A stretch of 37,401 bases of DNA from a virus, in IMG/VR virus record IMGVR_UViG_3300009185_000004, positions 1-37,401 of that record. One strand, given 5' to 3'. A model generated the notes under the pieces. It was not told where the DNA came from, ran no database searches, and saw only the letters and a list, made by a program, of their open reading frames with translations. This document shows, in pieces, positions 16,184 through 24,578 of this stretch (positions within the stretch are counted from its first letter, which is position 1; each line of letters begins with the position of its first letter). The translations under genes and the position numbers were made by a program.

Positions 16184-19100
16184 TTAGTAAGATGGATACC
16201 ATTTAGTTGTTGTTGCATCGTAAGTAAGTATAAGAGCTTTACCTACGACTGCTGTAGTTGCTAGTGCTATGTTCCCTGCTGTGCTTGTTGCAAATACTCC
16301 AGTAGGAATAATTGTAATTGAACCGCCACCACCAGTTAATGGTGCAGGAGCTGTAATAGTGTCTATGGTTGTTGTGCCTGATACAAAAGAGATAGGTTTA
16401 GTAGGTGCTATAGTTGCAGCAGAAGCTATTGTAGGTGCAGCAGATGTATAGCCAGTAATAAGTGGAGCTAGTCTTAAACTTGTTATAGAGCTATTACCTA
16501 AAGTAATCTCATTAGACACTGTTGCTGATGATGCAGCAGCGTTATAACCTATGATGATGTTGTTAGAGCCAGTAGTGAGATTGTTAGTGCCTGAATTACC
16601 AGCGTTATATCCTATGCCAGTATTATTTGCTCCTGATGTAACACTTTGTAATGCTGAAAATCCAATAGCTGTATTATTACCACCAGCACCTGAAGAATAT
16701 AATGAACCTTGTCCTACTGCTGTATTAGCACTTCCTGTATTAAGCTGTCCAGCAGAAGCTCCTACATAAGTTGAATAATTAGATGTTGTAGATGTAGTGC
16801 CTGCTAAGTAACCAATAGAAGTATTTTGAACTCCAGTCGTATTACTATAACCTGATTGAAAACCTAAAGCTGTATTTAGATTACCTGTAGTATTAGAATA
16901 TAAAGCACGATAGCCAACTGCTGCATTTGAACTAGCTGTCGTATTAGCATTTAACGCCTGATATCCCACTGCTGTGTTATTACCACCTGTAGCTAGTGTT
17001 GCTACAGGCACTGTGAATCCTGTTACATTACCGATAGATGCTGTAGGTGCTGTAAGTACTGTGGTGGTGTCTTTAAAGCCTACACCAGCAGATGTGATGG
17101 TTACTGTAGTTACTGCTCCACCTGCAACGACTATGGTAGCTGTAGGGTAAGTTACTGCTGTAGAGCCACTAGATAATGTCATTACGACACCAGTGTAAGT
17201 TCCGTCTGTACCACCAGTGCCGCCAGTGATAGCACCAAGTGTTGCTACTGCTGTTGTATTGTTAAATAATGCTTGAAAGCCTAAAGCTGAATTGTTAGAG
17301 CCTATTGTGCAATTATAATTAGCTGCTTCACCAACTATAGTATTACTAGCTCCTGTAGTATTATAATATGAAACATAAGCACCAATAGCTGTGTTATTAC
17401 TGCTAGTAGTTGCACTATTTAATGCTGATATACCTATAGCTACATTTTGAGAACCTGTAGTTAATGAACCATTAGCAAAGTATCCAACAGCAGTATTGCT
17501 TGATGCTGTATTGAGATACAAAGCTCTGTAACCCACTGCTGTATTTTGTGATGTTGTTGTATTTGAATATAAAGCCTGAAATCCTAATGCTGTATTTTGT
17601 TGACCTGAAGTAAGAGCAGTTAAAGCAGAATTACCTACACCTGTATTTTGCAATCCTGTAGCAGTTGCCGCTAATGCAGAAACTCCCAATGCAGTATTAG
17701 TAGTAATATTACCACCACCTAAACCAATAGTTAGTAAGGAAATAGTAGAATTACTTGTACCAAATGTAGCTGCTATGCCTGGTACTCTTAGTGATGTTAC
17801 AGATGCGTTGCCTAGTGTTATTTCGTTAGATACAGTGGCAGAAGATGCTGCTGCGTTGTATCCGATAATAGTGTTGTTAGAACCTGTGGTTAGGTTGTTA
17901 GTTCCTGAGTAGCCTGATTGAAAACCTAGTAAAGTGTTATTAGTTCCTGAAGTAATAGCAGCACCAGCAGTATGACCTAAAGATGAGTTTCCACCTCCTG
18001 TAATAGCACCAGATAATGCAGAGTTACCTACAGCAGTGTTATTAGAAGTTGTAGTGTTTTGGTATAAAGCATATATACCCATGGCTGTGTTACCTGAGCC
18101 TGTTGTATTACCATTTAATGCTATATAACCTATTGCTGTATTACTTCCACCTGTTGTGTTAGCTTTTAATGTTTGATTACCAATTGCTACATTGTTTGCA
18201 CCTGTAGTATTTAATTGTAACGCTTGATAACCAAAAGCATCATTAATGCCTGTAGTATTAGTCGTAAGAGCTTGGTAACCTACCGCAGTATTGTTACTTG
18301 TATTACTTGCAGCAGTACCTGTTCCTGTACCCACTCCTGTTGCAGTAAATGTGAGTCCTACTGTGTTAGATGCTGCACCTATGAGAGTAAAGTCTGTAGT
18401 GCCGATAGAGATAATAGTGTATGCAACACCTACTACGAATACTCCAGCAGTTACAGTTTTGCCTGAGTTAGCAAGTGCTGATGTACCTACTGCTGTGTTA
18501 TAGTTACCTGTGACATTTAAATATAAAGTTTGATAGCCAAATCCTGAATTAGAACCACCAGTGGTATTTGAATAAATAGCATTATGACCAAACCCTGAGT
18601 TATTTGCTCCAGTAGTATTTAAAGCTAAAGTATTTACACCAAATGCAGAGTTTAAATTACCTGTAGTAGTAGAAAATAAAGCCTGATAGCCAACTCCTGT
18701 ATTATTACCTGCTGTTGCTAAATTTAATGCTCTGACACCTACTGCTACACTATTAGTACCTGTTACATTAGTATATAAAGCTGCATAACCAACAGAAGTA
18801 TTATTACTACCAGATGTATTTAAAAATGATGCTTGATAACCCAAAGCAGTATTTTGACCAGTTCCGCTATTAGAACCACCTAAAGCACTTGAACCAATAG
18901 CAGTGTTAGTAGCTACAGCACCACCACCCTTACCTACTGTTAATCCTGATATAGATGCGTCATTAGCTGTGGTAACTGTTGTGCCGTTAAAGGTAAAGTT
19001 AGCAGAGCCAGCAAAAGCTCCTGCATTGTTATATTGTACTTGTGTGGTAGAACCAGCAACATTAGCAGTAAAAGCAGCTGTAGTCCATGCTGATCCACTC

Positions 19101-20038
19101 CATGCAAATAATTGATTTGATGTTGAATTCCAATATAATGCACCAGTTATTAGAGCATTTCCATCATTGTCTAAAGTTGGGGCTGAAGATTTAGCTCCTA
19201 AATATCTATCATCAAAAGAATCATAGCTATTTGCAGCATCTGTTGCACTTGTTGCTGCGTTAGAGGCACTTGTAGAAGCATTACTAGCTTGTGTAGTTGC
19301 TATACCAGCTTGAGTAGTGGCAGTGGATGCTCCAGTTGAAGCAGTTCCAGCACTTACAGCAGCATTAGATTCTGATGTTGCTGCATTAGTAGCTGATGTT
19401 GAGGCATTTGATGCTTGTGTAGTGGCTGTTGAAGCTGATGTTGAAGCTGAAGATGCCGAGGTAGAGGCATTACTTGCAGAAGTAGCAGCGTTTGATGCTG
19501 AGGTTGTAGCACTACTAGCTTGAGTTGAAGCTGTAGAAGCACTATTAGCAGCGTTAGTAGCTGAAGTGGCTGCATTAGATTCACTTGTTGCAGCAGCAGC
19601 TGCAGAAGCAGCGGCACTTGTTGATGTTGCAGTATTAGATACAGAAGTCCACGCAGATCCAGTCCACACGAACATAGTATTAGAAGTAGAATTGAAGTAT
19701 AAAGCCCCTGTTAAAAGACTATTGCCATCATTATCTACACTAGGTGCTGTTGCTTTTTGACCAAGGTATCTGTCATCAAAGTTATCGTATGTTGTAGCAG
19801 CATTGGACTCAGAAACAGCAGCTGCAGATTGAGATGCAGTGGCAGAGGTAGCTGAATTAGTTGCAGATGTTGCAGAGTTTGCTGCATTTGTAGCAGATGT
19901 AGCAGCATTAGTAGCACTAGTAGCTGCAGCAGTTTCACTTACTAAGGCAGCAGCAGCTGCGTCAGAAGCAACTGAAGCTTGATTGGTTGCATCTGTAGTA
20001 GCATCGCCTGAGCCACCAGCTCCACGAAAAATTGCCAT
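16184..20038 (-). CDS. Giant repeat-rich tail fibre / adhesin, 1284 aa
   Basis: The longest gene. Residues ~12-85 and ~135-265 are Ala/Ser/Thr/Asn repeats (SATNAANSATSATNS type) that should form a trimeric coiled coil. Two copies of a ~50-residue module (FDDRYLG ... TGALYFNSTSN ... WTGSAW) follow them. From ~370 on come dozens of NTAVGYQAL / NNTAIG / GSNNTxIGY repeats like the left-handed roll of YadA-type head domains. Two unrelated beta modules interrupt them (~510-560 and ~930-1020). The C-terminus ends KALILTYDATTTKWYPSY; no S74 chaperone peptidase is visible. Likely host receptor binding. Confidence 0.8.
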   Translation of the reverse strand: MAIFRGAGGSGDATTDATNQASVASDAAAAALVSETAAATSATNAATSATNAANSATSATNSATSATASQSAAAVSESNAATTYDNFDDRYLGQKATAPSVDNDGNSLLTGALYFNSTSNTMFVWTGSAWTSVSNTATSTSAAASAAAAATSESNAATSATNAANSASTASTQASSATTSASNAATSASNASTSASSASTSASTATTQASNASTSATNAATSESNAAVSAGTASTGASTATTQAGIATTQASNASTSASNAATSATDAANSYDSFDDRYLGAKSSAPTLDNDGNALITGALYWNSTSNQLFAWSGSAWTTAAFTANVAGSTTQVQYNNAGAFAGSANFTFNGTTVTTANDASISGLTVGKGGGAVATNTAIGSSALGGSNSGTGQNTALGYQASFLNTSGSNNTSVGYAALYTNVTGTNSVAVGVRALNLATAGNNTGVGYQALFSTTTGNLNSAFGVNTLALNTTGANNSGFGHNAIYSNTTGGSNSGFGYQTLYLNVTGNYNTAVGTSALANSGKTVTAGVFVVGVAYTIISIGTTDFTLIGAASNTVGLTFTATGVGTGTGTAASNTSNNTAVGYQALTTNTTGINDAFGYQALQLNTTGANNVAIGNQTLKANTTGGSNTAIGYIALNGNTTGSGNTAMGIYALYQNTTTSNNTAVGNSALSGAITGGGNSSLGHTAGAAITSGTNNTLLGFQSGYSGTNNLTTGSNNTIIGYNAAASSATVSNEITLGNASVTSLRVPGIAATFGTSNSTISLLTIGLGGGNITTNTALGVSALAATATGLQNTGVGNSALTALTSGQQNTALGFQALYSNTTTSQNTAVGYRALYLNTASSNTAVGYFANGSLTTGSQNVAIGISALNSATTSSNNTAIGAYVSYYNTTGASNTIVGEAANYNCTIGSNNSALGFQALFNNTTAVATLGAITGGTGGTDGTYTGVVMTLSSGSTAVTYPTATIVVAGGAVTTVTITSAGVGFKDTTTVLTAPTASIGNVTGFTVPVATLATGGNNTAVGYQALNANTTASSNAAVGYRALYSNTTGNLNTALGFQSGYSNTTGVQNTSIGYLAGTTSTTSNYSTYVGASAGQLNTGSANTAVGQGSLYSSGAGGNNTAIGFSALQSVTSGANNTGIGYNAGNSGTNNLTTGSNNIIIGYNAAASSATVSNEITLGNSSITSLRLAPLITGYTSAAPTIASAATIAPTKPISFVSGTTTIDTITAPAPLTGGGGSITIIPTGVFATSTAGNIALATTAVVGKALILTYDATTTKWYPSY
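16540..18890 (-). repeat. YadA-like AVG/AIG repeat array inside the fibre gene
   Basis: Dozens of degenerate repeats of about 14 or more codons of the type NTAVGYQAL-x-NTTG-x-N. Because many codons recur (for example words encoding NTA, GYQAL and NTTG on the minus strand), the DNA itself is repetitive and could recombine or be misassembled. Period and phase are interrupted by inserted modules near 18320-18480 and 17000-17245. Confidence 0.75.
19070..19790 (-). repeat. Duplicated ~50-codon module in the fibre shaft
   Basis: Two copies (about 19630-19790 and 19070-19229 on the plus scale) encode YDNFDDRYLG-x-KA-x-AP-x-xDNDGN-x-L-x-TGALYFNSTSN and the closely similar SYDSFDDRYLG version. The copies are diverged at DNA level, so the duplication is old. 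They separate coiled-coil Ala/Ser/Thr segments, giving a shaft of alternating rods and knobs. Confidence 0.7.
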
Positions 20039-20046
20039 GATATTCC

Positions 20047-20238
20047 TTAATTAAAGAGTTTGTTTAAAAGACTTTCTTTCTTCTCTTTAGTAACTTTTGG
20101 TTTTTCTGTCACTTCCTCTTTAGGAGTTTTAACAGTTTCCTTTACAGCTTCCCAAGCTTGAGATGCTTCGTATGATTTTACTTCATCTTTTGTTAAAGCT
20201 GAATAGATTTCACCTGATGTTTTATTGATAAATTGCAT
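20047..20238 (-). CDS. Hypothetical small protein, 63 aa
   Basis: No family recognised. The N-terminal half (INKTSGEIYSALTKDEVKSY) may form a small fold; the rest is Lys/Glu/Val/Pro-rich and probably disordered, with a short amphipathic end (ESLLNKLFN). TAGGAG lies upstream of the start (complement of 20236-20238). It follows the capsid terminator, so its level should be lower than capsid. It lies between capsid and fibre; a minor virion or assembly role is possible. Confidence 0.6.
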   Translation of the reverse strand: MQFINKTSGEIYSALTKDEVKSYEASQAWEAVKETVKTPKEEVTEKPKVTKEKKESLLNKLFN

Positions 20239-20281
20239 TGTGGTCTCCTAAGTTATATTTATGGATACTAAATAATACCCA

Positions 20282-20308
20282 TAAAAATAGCCCCTCTTGC
20301 GAAGGGCT
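20282..20308 (-). terminator. Terminator/attenuator after the capsid gene
   Basis: On the minus strand AGCCCTT (complement of 20302-20308) pairs with AGGGGCT (complement of 20289-20295; one G-T pair) around a six-base loop, followed by ATTTTTA. It lies nine bases downstream of the capsid stop codon. No clear promoter follows, so it probably works as a partial terminator that lets capsid mRNA exceed the fibre mRNA. Confidence 0.75.
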
Positions 20309-20316
20309 AAGTTGCA

Positions 20317-21228
20317 TTACGCAGGAACTGCTAATGGAATACAAGCACCATCTCTAAGTTCTTTAACACCATAGAGAGTATCTGCAGTGTATAGAGTACC
20401 TAAATATTCTTGTTTGTATTGTGTTTGTGAACGAACACCTACTTGTTCAACTAACACAGCAGCGTCTTTATGACCCATAAGGGCAATACGAGCAGCACCA
20501 GTTGCAGTATCCACATTTGAAGAGACAAATACTGGAATACCATAAAGATTACCAATTTCACCATTACGGATTGTGTTACCAGCACCAACTTCACCTACGA
20601 AGGATTGTGCTACATATTCACTAATACCCATTAATGTGTTTCTTGCTGAAGGAGGAATCAAGAAGAAACGACCTTCCATTGGAACATCATTGTCATCTAA
20701 GCGTTGTACAGTTCTACGGATACCAGCAGATGTTAATGCAGAAGCATTAGGAGAACCTGATGTATATGCAGTAGTACCATCACCACCGATGTATGCGTTA
20801 CCATAAGTTACAGCTGATCCACCATTAAATCCACGACCTAATTGGATTAGTGATGTGTCAACTTGTTTAGCTAAAGCATAACCAGCGTCATCTGTATAGA
20901 AACGACGGAGTGATGATAGAGCTTGTACTTCAACCATGTCTTCAATCATTCTTGAATATTCATAGTGTTTGTCAATTAAAACAGCAATATCTGTTTCAGT
21001 TGCTGCTTGAAGAGTTACTTGTGTATTGATTGCTTTAACAGCTGCAACACCTCTTGCTGGTACAGGAATACGAACTGTATCACCCTTTTTACCAACGAAA
21101 GACATTTTTTTAAATAGATTTGCTGCAACTAAGTTCTTTTTGTACGCAGCTACAATCTCGTCACTCCAAATTTCGGGAATAAAGGTTGCTGCTGTGGTAA
21201 TACTTACTTGATCGGTACCTAAAGCCAT
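20317..21228 (-). CDS. Major capsid protein (HK97 fold, P22 coat-like group)
   Basis: 303 residues. Opens with FIPEIWSDEIVAAYKKNLVAANLFKKMSF, the typical N-arm of this capsid group, then GDTVRIPVPARG and a spine helix. Mid-protein RFFLIPPSARNTLM and the closing GTLYTADTLYGVKELRDGACIPL are also typical of podoviral coat proteins. It follows the scaffold gene and is followed by a terminator, consistent with high expression. AAGGAT lies upstream of the start. Confidence 0.88.
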   Translation of the reverse strand: MALGTDQVSITTAATFIPEIWSDEIVAAYKKNLVAANLFKKMSFVGKKGDTVRIPVPARGVAAVKAINTQVTLQAATETDIAVLIDKHYEYSRMIEDMVEVQALSSLRRFYTDDAGYALAKQVDTSLIQLGRGFNGGSAVTYGNAYIGGDGTTAYTSGSPNASALTSAGIRRTVQRLDDNDVPMEGRFFLIPPSARNTLMGISEYVAQSFVGEVGAGNTIRNGEIGNLYGIPVFVSSNVDTATGAARIALMGHKDAAVLVEQVGVRSQTQYKQEYLGTLYTADTLYGVKELRDGACIPLAVPA

Positions 21229-21251
21229 GATAAAAATCCTTTTCTAAAAAG

Positions 21252-22049
21252 TTAAATTACACGACCCTCTCGATATGCTGACATAATCTCTTCAGACATA
21301 GCATCATATTTATCAGGATCGGACTGCATGAGTTTAATAATATCGCTTCGACGATATTTCTTCTTTGCAACAGATTCTGTAGCTCCTTGGCTTCCAACAT
21401 CAGCAGCTTTTAATTGCTGGTCTCGGTCAACCTTAGATGTTTCTGCTACTTTTTTAGTGATAGACTGTTTATCATTCCATGTAGAGAGAAGTTCTTTAGC
21501 AGAATCATAGTCAAACTGTGTCTCTGCTCTAGCAAATAACTCTGTACGGACTCTTGAATTCTTAATCCACTCAGCAAACTCAGGAGATTGAACAACTTCA
21601 CCTACATTAGGGAACTCAGATTTAAGCTGAGAAAGAGTTTGTTCTCTCTTCATCATTAATGCTTGATTCTGTGCTTCTTTAATTGCAGGGTGATTGTCAA
21701 TAGCCCTCTTTACTGCGGTTTTAGGTTCAATGAAAAAATCATCATCACTTTCTGTTACTTCTTGTGTCTTGGATTCCTTAGCTGTTTGAGTCTTAATAAA
21801 GTTGTCCACTACTTGTCGCAGTTCACCAACTTCACTGCCTTGACGACCTATTAGCCTTTCAGCTTCTTGGTGCATACCGACAATATCTTTTAGTGATTTA
21901 CCACGATACTTTTCAGGGACATCATCTACTGGTTTAGTTTCTACTTTCTCTTCAACTTTGGGTTCTTCGACTGGTAAGTCTTGAGCCTTGTCTGTGAGAT
22001 TAGAAGCTTCCAAATCATTTACTAACACTTCATCTATTAATCCTGCCAT
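21252..22049 (-). CDS. Capsid scaffolding protein
   Basis: 265 residues, highly charged and helical, lacking cysteines, rich in Glu, Lys, Asp and Gln. Features include YRGKSLKDIVGMHQEAERLI GRQ near residue 50 (a helix seen in podoviral scaffolds), a coiled-coil middle, and a basic C-terminal helix (KKKYRRSDIIKLM) suited to binding coat protein. Position immediately before the coat gene is diagnostic. AGGAG lies upstream of the start. Confidence 0.82.
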   Translation of the reverse strand: MAGLIDEVLVNDLEASNLTDKAQDLPVEEPKVEEKVETKPVDDVPEKYRGKSLKDIVGMHQEAERLIGRQGSEVGELRQVVDNFIKTQTAKESKTQEVTESDDDFFIEPKTAVKRAIDNHPAIKEAQNQALMMKREQTLSQLKSEFPNVGEVVQSPEFAEWIKNSRVRTELFARAETQFDYDSAKELLSTWNDKQSITKKVAETSKVDRDQQLKAADVGSQGATESVAKKKYRRSDIIKLMQSDPDKYDAMSEEIMSAYREGRVI

Positions 22050-22088
22050 ATTATTTCTCCTGTGCGTTTAGCATTTTAGGAAAGAATT

Positions 22089-22322
22089 TCAAGCGGCATT
22101 CTGCTTTTGTTCTTCAGCCAATTTTTGTTTACGCTTTTTATCCCAAGCATCAGCTGCACCTGGAAAGCTTCCTGACCAACCCTCTAAACTAACTCTAGGT
22201 GCACTGATAATTTTATCAGCGTTAGAGTTGCATTTAGGGCATGGAAAAGTTTGTGTGTACTCCGTTAGTTCCTCAAAGTGATTATCACAAGTGGAACAAT
22301 GGAACTCAAACAACTTCTTCAT
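22089..22322 (-). CDS. FmdB-like zinc-ribbon protein
   Basis: 77 residues with two knuckles, FHCSTCDNHFEEL and FPCPKCNSNADKI, forming a zinc ribbon of the FmdB/CxxC_CxxC regulator type, then a Trp-containing linker and a Lys/Glu/Gln-rich tail. Such proteins are often coded between portal and scaffold genes in podoviruses. It could bind nucleic acid or regulate; no role is proven. Its start overlaps the preceding gene by 17 bases. Confidence 0.75.
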   Translation of the reverse strand: MKKLFEFHCSTCDNHFEELTEYTQTFPCPKCNSNADKIISAPRVSLEGWSGSFPGAADAWDKKRKQKLAEEQKQNAA

Positions 22323-22548
22323 TCTTTAACTCCTCGTAAGATTGTTCTGAAGCACTTTTAAGCGACAGAATCCATTGAAGTATATCTATTTGACCTTTTC
22401 GTTTATGAAACTCTTCAAACGAATCAGCTGTATTAATTTTATTGTATGTATCAAATAGGTTTTGAGTGTCTTCTATGAAGTCTTCCCAACCTTTTGTAGC
22501 CATAGTACTAAATCTATTTTCATAATATTCTTGTAATTCTCGTTCCAT
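22306..22548 (-). CDS. Conserved phage protein of the head operon, 80 aa
   Basis: Acidic and helical: ELQEYYENRFSTMATKGWEDF, then a middle helix and FHKRKGQIDILQWILSL, a pattern recurrent in small podoviral proteins coded between portal and scaffold (YYE...GW..F...RKGQ.D.L.W). Start at the complement of 22546-22548, first gene after the promoter at 22595. Function unknown; perhaps a portal or terminase accessory factor. Confidence 0.65.
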   Translation of the reverse strand: MERELQEYYENRFSTMATKGWEDFIEDTQNLFDTYNKINTADSFEEFHKRKGQIDILQWILSLKSASEQSYEELKNEEVV

Positions 22549-22594
22549 CTATTGCCTTTTTAATAAAAGTAGTGTATAATGAGAGTATATAACA

Positions 22595-22623
22595 ATTATA
22601 GCATAGAAATCTTAGTTTGTCAA
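22595..22623 (-). promoter_or_regulatory. Late sigma-70 promoter for scaffold/capsid genes
   Basis: On the minus strand TTGACA (complement of 22618-22623), 17 bp, TATAAT (complement of 22595-22600), continuing TATAATTGTTATATA as in the other late promoters. It overlaps the last codons of the portal gene and lies about 45 bases before the 80-aa gene, giving capsid genes their own transcript. Confidence 0.87.
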
Positions 22624-24567
22624 GGGTTTGTTACTAGATTGCATTTGTTGCTTGACAATCTCTAAGTTTTGATCCATATCAGCTTCTTTTAGCATTAATT
22701 CAGCTATTTTTACTCTTCTATCAAACTCAGCAGCAATCTTATCATCCTCATTTGGTAGGTTTGTAGAGATAGCAGTCATAAGCTTAGCTTGTGTTTCTTG
22801 TGGTTTAGTCTGTATATCAACCACATTCTTAGCTGCAATAGTCTTGTTAACCTGTACTTCTGACATAGTTTTCTCAACTTTAGACTGTGCATCTTGCATT
22901 TGAAGTTGAATTGCCATTTGTTGCATTTGTTGTTGTTGTGGATTAGGAGCAGTTGCTTGAGCAATTTGCTGTAGCAATCCATTCTTATTAGGAAGGCTTG
23001 AGTTAGCAATAACACCTTGGATAAGGATTGGTGTAATTGGATTGTCTGAGCCAAGAGTTTTAAGTAGGTTAATAATTTGAAGTTGTTCTACTTCTCTTGC
23101 TAACATACCTAATGTTGATGATGGAATAAATTTCCAATCTTTAACTGGGAACTCTTCAGGATTAAATTGCATAAATCTCCAAGCTGCCTTCTCAATAAAT
23201 GGGATAAGGAACTGGTCTTGGAAGTTTACTAGTGTGCGTTTATTTTTCTTGAGGATGCTAGAAAGCGTTACAGATAGTTCACCACCCGCAGGTTGTGTTT
23301 GCATAGCTGCTGAATCAAGTGTACCTGTAGCTTGTAATAACATAGTTTCAAATGCTTGAGCAGTTTGAATGTTCCCACCATCTGTTTGACCAAATTTAAA
23401 TGGCATTAAGATTTCAGCAGGATTACCATTTGTTAATATACTCTTACCTGGTTTAATTTCAAACTTAGCCCCACGAGGAAGGCGAGTTGCATCCATACCC
23501 ATCATAGGTACAGTAGTAAGTGCTAGTGAGTCAAGATGACTACGGAGTTGAGCATCAATAGCTTTTTGCATATTGTAGCCCTTCTCTGCAACACCCCTAC
23601 CCCAAAATCTATTAGGCACTGTATCATCTTGATAAGCGATAACAGGGCGGTCTTTCATCATATAAGGACTGCGTTCAGCTTTTAATAGTTTACTGTCATT
23701 ACCAATAACAACAATAGCTTCTACTAAATCACCATACTCTTCCATAAGGTCAGACTTCTCATCTTCACCTTCACCTAAGATGTCAACAATCTCATCTTCT
23801 TTAGCATCAAGTAAGTAAGCTGGTACTAAACCATAGTAACGAATAATTTTAATCTTATCATCATTGTATTCTTCATCTAAGAAGGATGCTTCTAAATCAG
23901 GATCAGGTGTTGAATCATCTTCAATGTCGGTGTCTTTATAGATACCAGCTTTAACACCTTCAGCTACTTTATGTGCTGATACAAACTCTTCAATAGCTAC
24001 ACCAAGTGCATCATCAATAGATGTTGCTGTTGGGTCAATAAGAAAGTTTTGTGGACTAATTGGTTTTAATGAAACAACTACAGTTTCTTTTTCTTCTACG
24101 CCAACTGCTACGGCATCTACTTCAGGCATCTGTCTTGTTGCAGGGACAAGTTCTTTAATTTTCTTAGTAGTAATCTCACCAATGCCAGTACCATAGATAG
24201 AAGCTAAAAGAGTAATGTCTCCAACTGCTTTACGGATCTTATTCTTTTTAAATTTCTCTTTCATGTAAGCTTTAAGATACTCTACATCACGAGGATCTTT
24301 ATCCATCATGTCGTCATCAATATCAAATAGATGGTCACCTTGACCAAAGATAGCTTCTTCAATATCAGCTGTATGGTTTTCAATGGCTTGTTGAAGAGCA
24401 GGGGATGTTATACGGCTTCTTTCTGAATCTCTTAGACGATCTTCAGCAGCCCACTCGCCTCTCCAAAGTCTTTCGAACTCTTTCCAGTCAGTAAGATAAT
24501 TAGTATCTCTATGGAGTCTCCAATCCTCAACATATTCCATTACCCAATCAACTAATTTATTTGCCAT
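22612..24567 (-). CDS. Portal protein (head-tail connector)
   Basis: 651 residues. The N-terminus (WRLHRDTNYLTDWKEFERLW, then RSRITSPALQQAIENHTADIEE) matches the opening of large podoviral portals. Other marks are PISPQNFLIDPTATSIDDAL in the clip/wing region, RFWGRGVAEKGYNMQKAIDAQ, and a Gln-rich helical C-terminus (QQQQMQQMAIQLQMQ), likely part of a barrel. Forms the dodecameric ring through which terminase packages DNA. It directly follows the large terminase gene with 11 bases between. Confidence 0.88.
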   Translation of the reverse strand: MANKLVDWVMEYVEDWRLHRDTNYLTDWKEFERLWRGEWAAEDRLRDSERSRITSPALQQAIENHTADIEEAIFGQGDHLFDIDDDMMDKDPRDVEYLKAYMKEKFKKNKIRKAVGDITLLASIYGTGIGEITTKKIKELVPATRQMPEVDAVAVGVEEKETVVVSLKPISPQNFLIDPTATSIDDALGVAIEEFVSAHKVAEGVKAGIYKDTDIEDDSTPDPDLEASFLDEEYNDDKIKIIRYYGLVPAYLLDAKEDEIVDILGEGEDEKSDLMEEYGDLVEAIVVIGNDSKLLKAERSPYMMKDRPVIAYQDDTVPNRFWGRGVAEKGYNMQKAIDAQLRSHLDSLALTTVPMMGMDATRLPRGAKFEIKPGKSILTNGNPAEILMPFKFGQTDGGNIQTAQAFETMLLQATGTLDSAAMQTQPAGGELSVTLSSILKKNKRTLVNFQDQFLIPFIEKAAWRFMQFNPEEFPVKDWKFIPSSTLGMLAREVEQLQIINLLKTLGSDNPITPILIQGVIANSSLPNKNGLLQQIAQATAPNPQQQQMQQMAIQLQMQDAQSKVEKTMSEVQVNKTIAAKNVVDIQTKPQETQAKLMTAISTNLPNEDDKIAAEFDRRVKIAELMLKEADMDQNLEIVKQQMQSSNKPLTN

Positions 24568-24578
24568 TTGGTTTCCTT

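Noticed and set aside
18224-19938. Several Cys/Ser-, Val/Ala- or Leu/Gln-rich frames in both directions over the fibre gene
   Set aside because: Artefacts of the repetitive Ala/Thr/Ser/Asn codons of the fibre; none has a start signal or non-repeat composition.
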